Shown here: positions 62,534-64,000 of the stretch, piece after piece
Layout of the letters: each line of letters starts with the position of its first letter
Numbering within the stretch: position 1 is the first letter of the stretch
Assembly (NCBI GenBank): GCA_033557465.1
Contig: CM066037.1
Location: 515,088,686 to 515,152,685, forward strand
Source of the DNA: Ichthyophis bannanicus
Lineage: Eukaryota; Chordata; Amphibia; Gymnophiona; Ichthyophiidae
Direction: 5' to 3'
Length of the DNA: 64,000 nt
Notes under the pieces: model-generated
The model's database searches: none
Told to the model about the DNA's origin: nothing
Seen by the model: the letters and a program-made list of their open reading frames with translations, nothing else
Position numbers and translations under genes: made by a program

Positions 62534-64000
62534 TCAAAACCCCTGAGGGGGTGGAGCCTGTTGAGCTGCAGTAGCTGCTACAGGCTTTGCTCTTGCTTGT
62601 TTCGTTTGCTGACGTTTAGCCGCAAAACGAGGTTGAGAAGATTGCTGGCCAGTATTGGAAGCATATCTGGCCTTCTTATAATAAGGCCTCTTGAAAGACT
62701 TCTTCTTAGTGGGAGTAGAAGTGGACTTAGAAAGTCTCTCTAAGGTGGCATTTTCAGCGTCCATTTGAGTGGCCTTAACCTGCCACTCTGCACCGAATAA
62801 GTTCTCACCTGTACAGGGCAGATTCCGTAAGCCATCTAGAACCCAGGGTTCCAGATCAGAAGCCTGGAGCCAGGCCAGACGTCTGGCTGCGATAGCAATG
62901 CCAGAAGCTCTGCTGGCTCCTTCGAAGGAATCAAAGGCAGCTCTGTTGGAGAACTTAGAAACATCTAAAAGTTGTTTCACAACAGAAAGGAAGTCCTCCT
63001 GTTTATCCTCAGGGATAAGGGAGGCAAAATGCCGTACTTTCTTGGCAAGTTCCCCTAGGAACATGCCCATATAGAGGCTGTAGGAATTAATCCTGGCTAT
63101 AAGCATACTAGCCTGGAAGATTTTCCTACCAAAAGAGTCTAGTGTCTTACATTCCCTTCCTGGAGGTGTAGAAGAGTGCCTTTTAGTACTCTTGATCTTT
63201 TTCATTGCAGACTTTACCACAATGGAGTGGTGAGGCAATTGAGTTTTCTGAAAACCAGGAGAAGGAGGGACCCGATACATGGTGTCCAACCTACGGGAAT
63301 AAGGAGACAGAGTTAAAGGGTTCTCCCAGAAATCCATCAATTGTTCCTGAAGGATTTCATGGATAGGCAGAGTAACTGCTTCTTTAGGAGACTTAGAGTA
63401 TCCTAAAATATCCAATCTTTTTGACCTTGGTTCCCTTTCAGAGGAGGTAGTGATAGAAAGGCCTTTAGCCATTTCTAAAATAAAGTCCTGAAAGGACAAA
63501 TCCTCTGGAGGAGACATTCTCCTTTTTGGAGAAGAAGGTTCCTCAGGAAGGTCAAGGGAGAGCTCTGCAGACTCATCAGAGGAGACAAAATCCTCAGAGG
63601 AATCGGTGTATTCTCTAGTTTCCTCCAACGCACGATACGCATACGGATCGGTATCGACATCGGGCGTACCGGGTATGGAAGCGGTATGGAGCGAAAGCCC
63701 ATACGGTACCGATTTGCGTTTAGAAGAGGAAGGCCTGGGTTCCGGCATGGCGGACGATACCGGAACCGGGCCCGGAACCGCTGGAAGCGGTACCGATGGC
63801 GTTGCAGCTTTAATGAAAGCCATGACGGCCTGCTGCATGGATTGGACAGTATTGCCCATAGACGCCACGGCTGCCTGGATGTCGGTACCGGTATGGGCCG
63901 GTACCCCAGAGCAGTCCAACAGGTGATCTGTCGAGGCCGTGCCATCGATGTCAACCTGTAGCCCCTGTATTGGCGTTTTGGAAGGTAGGGCTTCCCGCCG
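62534..64000 (-). CDS. DIRS Gag-like protein, 5' part outside window
   Basis: The frame is open from the right edge of the window to the TGA at 62534-62536 (about 488 codons visible), so the start is not seen. Contents: a Pro-rich head, an acidic/Ser segment (TDSSEDFVSSDESAELSLDL), SFQDFILEMAKGLSITT, then a mostly helical region (FQASMLIARINSYSLYMGMF, LGELAKKVRHFASLIPEDK, GASRASGIAIAARRLAWLQ, DLEPWVLDGLRNLPCTG) and a basic tail (TKKKSFKRPYYKKARYA) that probably binds nucleic acid. The helical part is the DIRS Gag domain from which the C-terminal domain of vertebrate LAP2-alpha has been proposed to derive. No frame damage. Confidence 0.9.
   Translation of the reverse strand, partial: RREALPSKTPIQGLQVDIDGTASTDHLLDCSGVPAHTGTDIQAAVASMGNTVQSMQQAVMAFIKAATPSVPLPAVPGPVPVSSAMPEPRPSSSKRKSVPYGLSLHTASIPGTPDVDTDPYAYRALEETREYTDSSEDFVSSDESAELSLDLPEEPSSPKRRMSPPEDLSFQDFILEMAKGLSITTSSEREPRSKRLDILGYSKSPKEAVTLPIHEILQEQLMDFWENPLTLSPYSRRLDTMYRVPPSPGFQKTQLPHHSIVVKSAMKKIKSTKRHSSTPPGRECKTLDSFGRKIFQASMLIARINSYSLYMGMFLGELAKKVRHFASLIPEDKQEDFLSVVKQLLDVSKFSNRAAFDSFEGASRASGIAIAARRLAWLQASDLEPWVLDGLRNLPCTGENLFGAEWQVKATQMDAENATLERLSKSTSTPTKKKSFKRPYYKKARYASNTGQQSSQPRFAAKRQQTKQARAKPVAATAAQQAPPPQGF

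Larger units (their letters stand above)
59111..64000 (-). mobile_element. DIRS-like tyrosine-recombinase retrotransposon, 5' end beyond window
   Basis: Minus-strand order: Gag (62534 to beyond 64000), RT-RNase H frame (60610-62532), tyrosine recombinase frame (C-terminal part at 59573-60650, open over 957 codons), then a terminal region with inverted repeats 59111-59168/59381-59438. The three frames are uninterrupted, so the copy is young. It lies at the end of a CR1 tail, and no target duplication is expected for this class because it integrates by recombinase. The complete upstream end is outside the window. Confidence 0.93.

Overview
This window looks like repeat-rich nuclear DNA from a vertebrate, most likely an amphibian. 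I found no host exon, tRNA or rRNA gene that I could defend. The organism call is inference. It rests on the combination of many CR1 LINEs (3' tails built on TTCTTATGTTC or TTTCTATG motifs), L2-like LINEs ending in (AAATA)n, RTE/BovB ends with (AAC)n tails, an L1/Tx1 relative, Penelope-like elements (PLEs) with a GIY-YIG endonuclease, a long and nearly undamaged DIRS element, Harbinger and hAT DNA transposons, and a tRNA-derived SINE. DIRS plus GIY-YIG PLEs plus this CR1/L2 mix would suit a caecilian or another amphibian with a large genome.

Layout. 1-4.18 kb holds no gene apart from one small palindromic repeat. 4.18-6.5 kb is a cluster of CR1 pieces, one of which keeps the end of the ORF1 esterase plus the endonuclease. 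6.5-11.97 kb is one PLE on the minus strand, broken by four nested insertions: an RTE/BovB with a 64-bp target duplication, a 1.39-kb LTR-like unit carrying an ORF, and two L2-like 3' ends. 11.97-16.5 kb is a minus CR1 followed by a plus CR1 that is split by a hAT element with an 8-bp target duplication. 17.2-17.7 kb is a fold-back element. 19.4-27.1 kb is mostly CR1, with one SINE. 29.0-33.7 kb is a nearly complete L2-like LINE on the minus strand (endonuclease plus reverse transcriptase; one nonsense codon and two frameshifts; CpG-rich 5' region). 33.7-41.5 kb holds RTE copies, MITEs, a 118-bp near-perfect palindrome and a second L2-like family inserted in an RTE. 41.9-43.1 kb is the 3' part of a plus-strand PLE followed by a sequence that folds as a hammerhead ribozyme. 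43.1-44.6 kb is a second LTR-like unit with an intact 315-codon ORF. 45.7-48.7 kb is a decayed L1/Tx1. 48.8-53.7 kb is SINE, CR1 and L2-like debris. 53.7-58.3 kb is a CR1 split by a 3,776-bp Harbinger-type element with a TTA target duplication; the undisturbed site can be read in another CR1 copy at 58.7 kb. 59.1 kb to the right edge is the DIRS element (Gag, RT-RNase H, tyrosine recombinase), whose Gag runs off the window.

The most promising possibly undescribed item is the pair of LTR-like units at 8427-9813 (minus) and about 43084-44581 (plus). They end alike, have a polyadenylation signal 125-165 bp before the right end, and both encode a very polar protein. The two proteins share a C-terminus of the form C-x-x-M-[DE]-C-[TA]-[IV]-C. 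One copy is frameshifted, the other is open. The rest of the window is a well-layered record of transposition, with several events datable relative to each other from nesting and target duplications.
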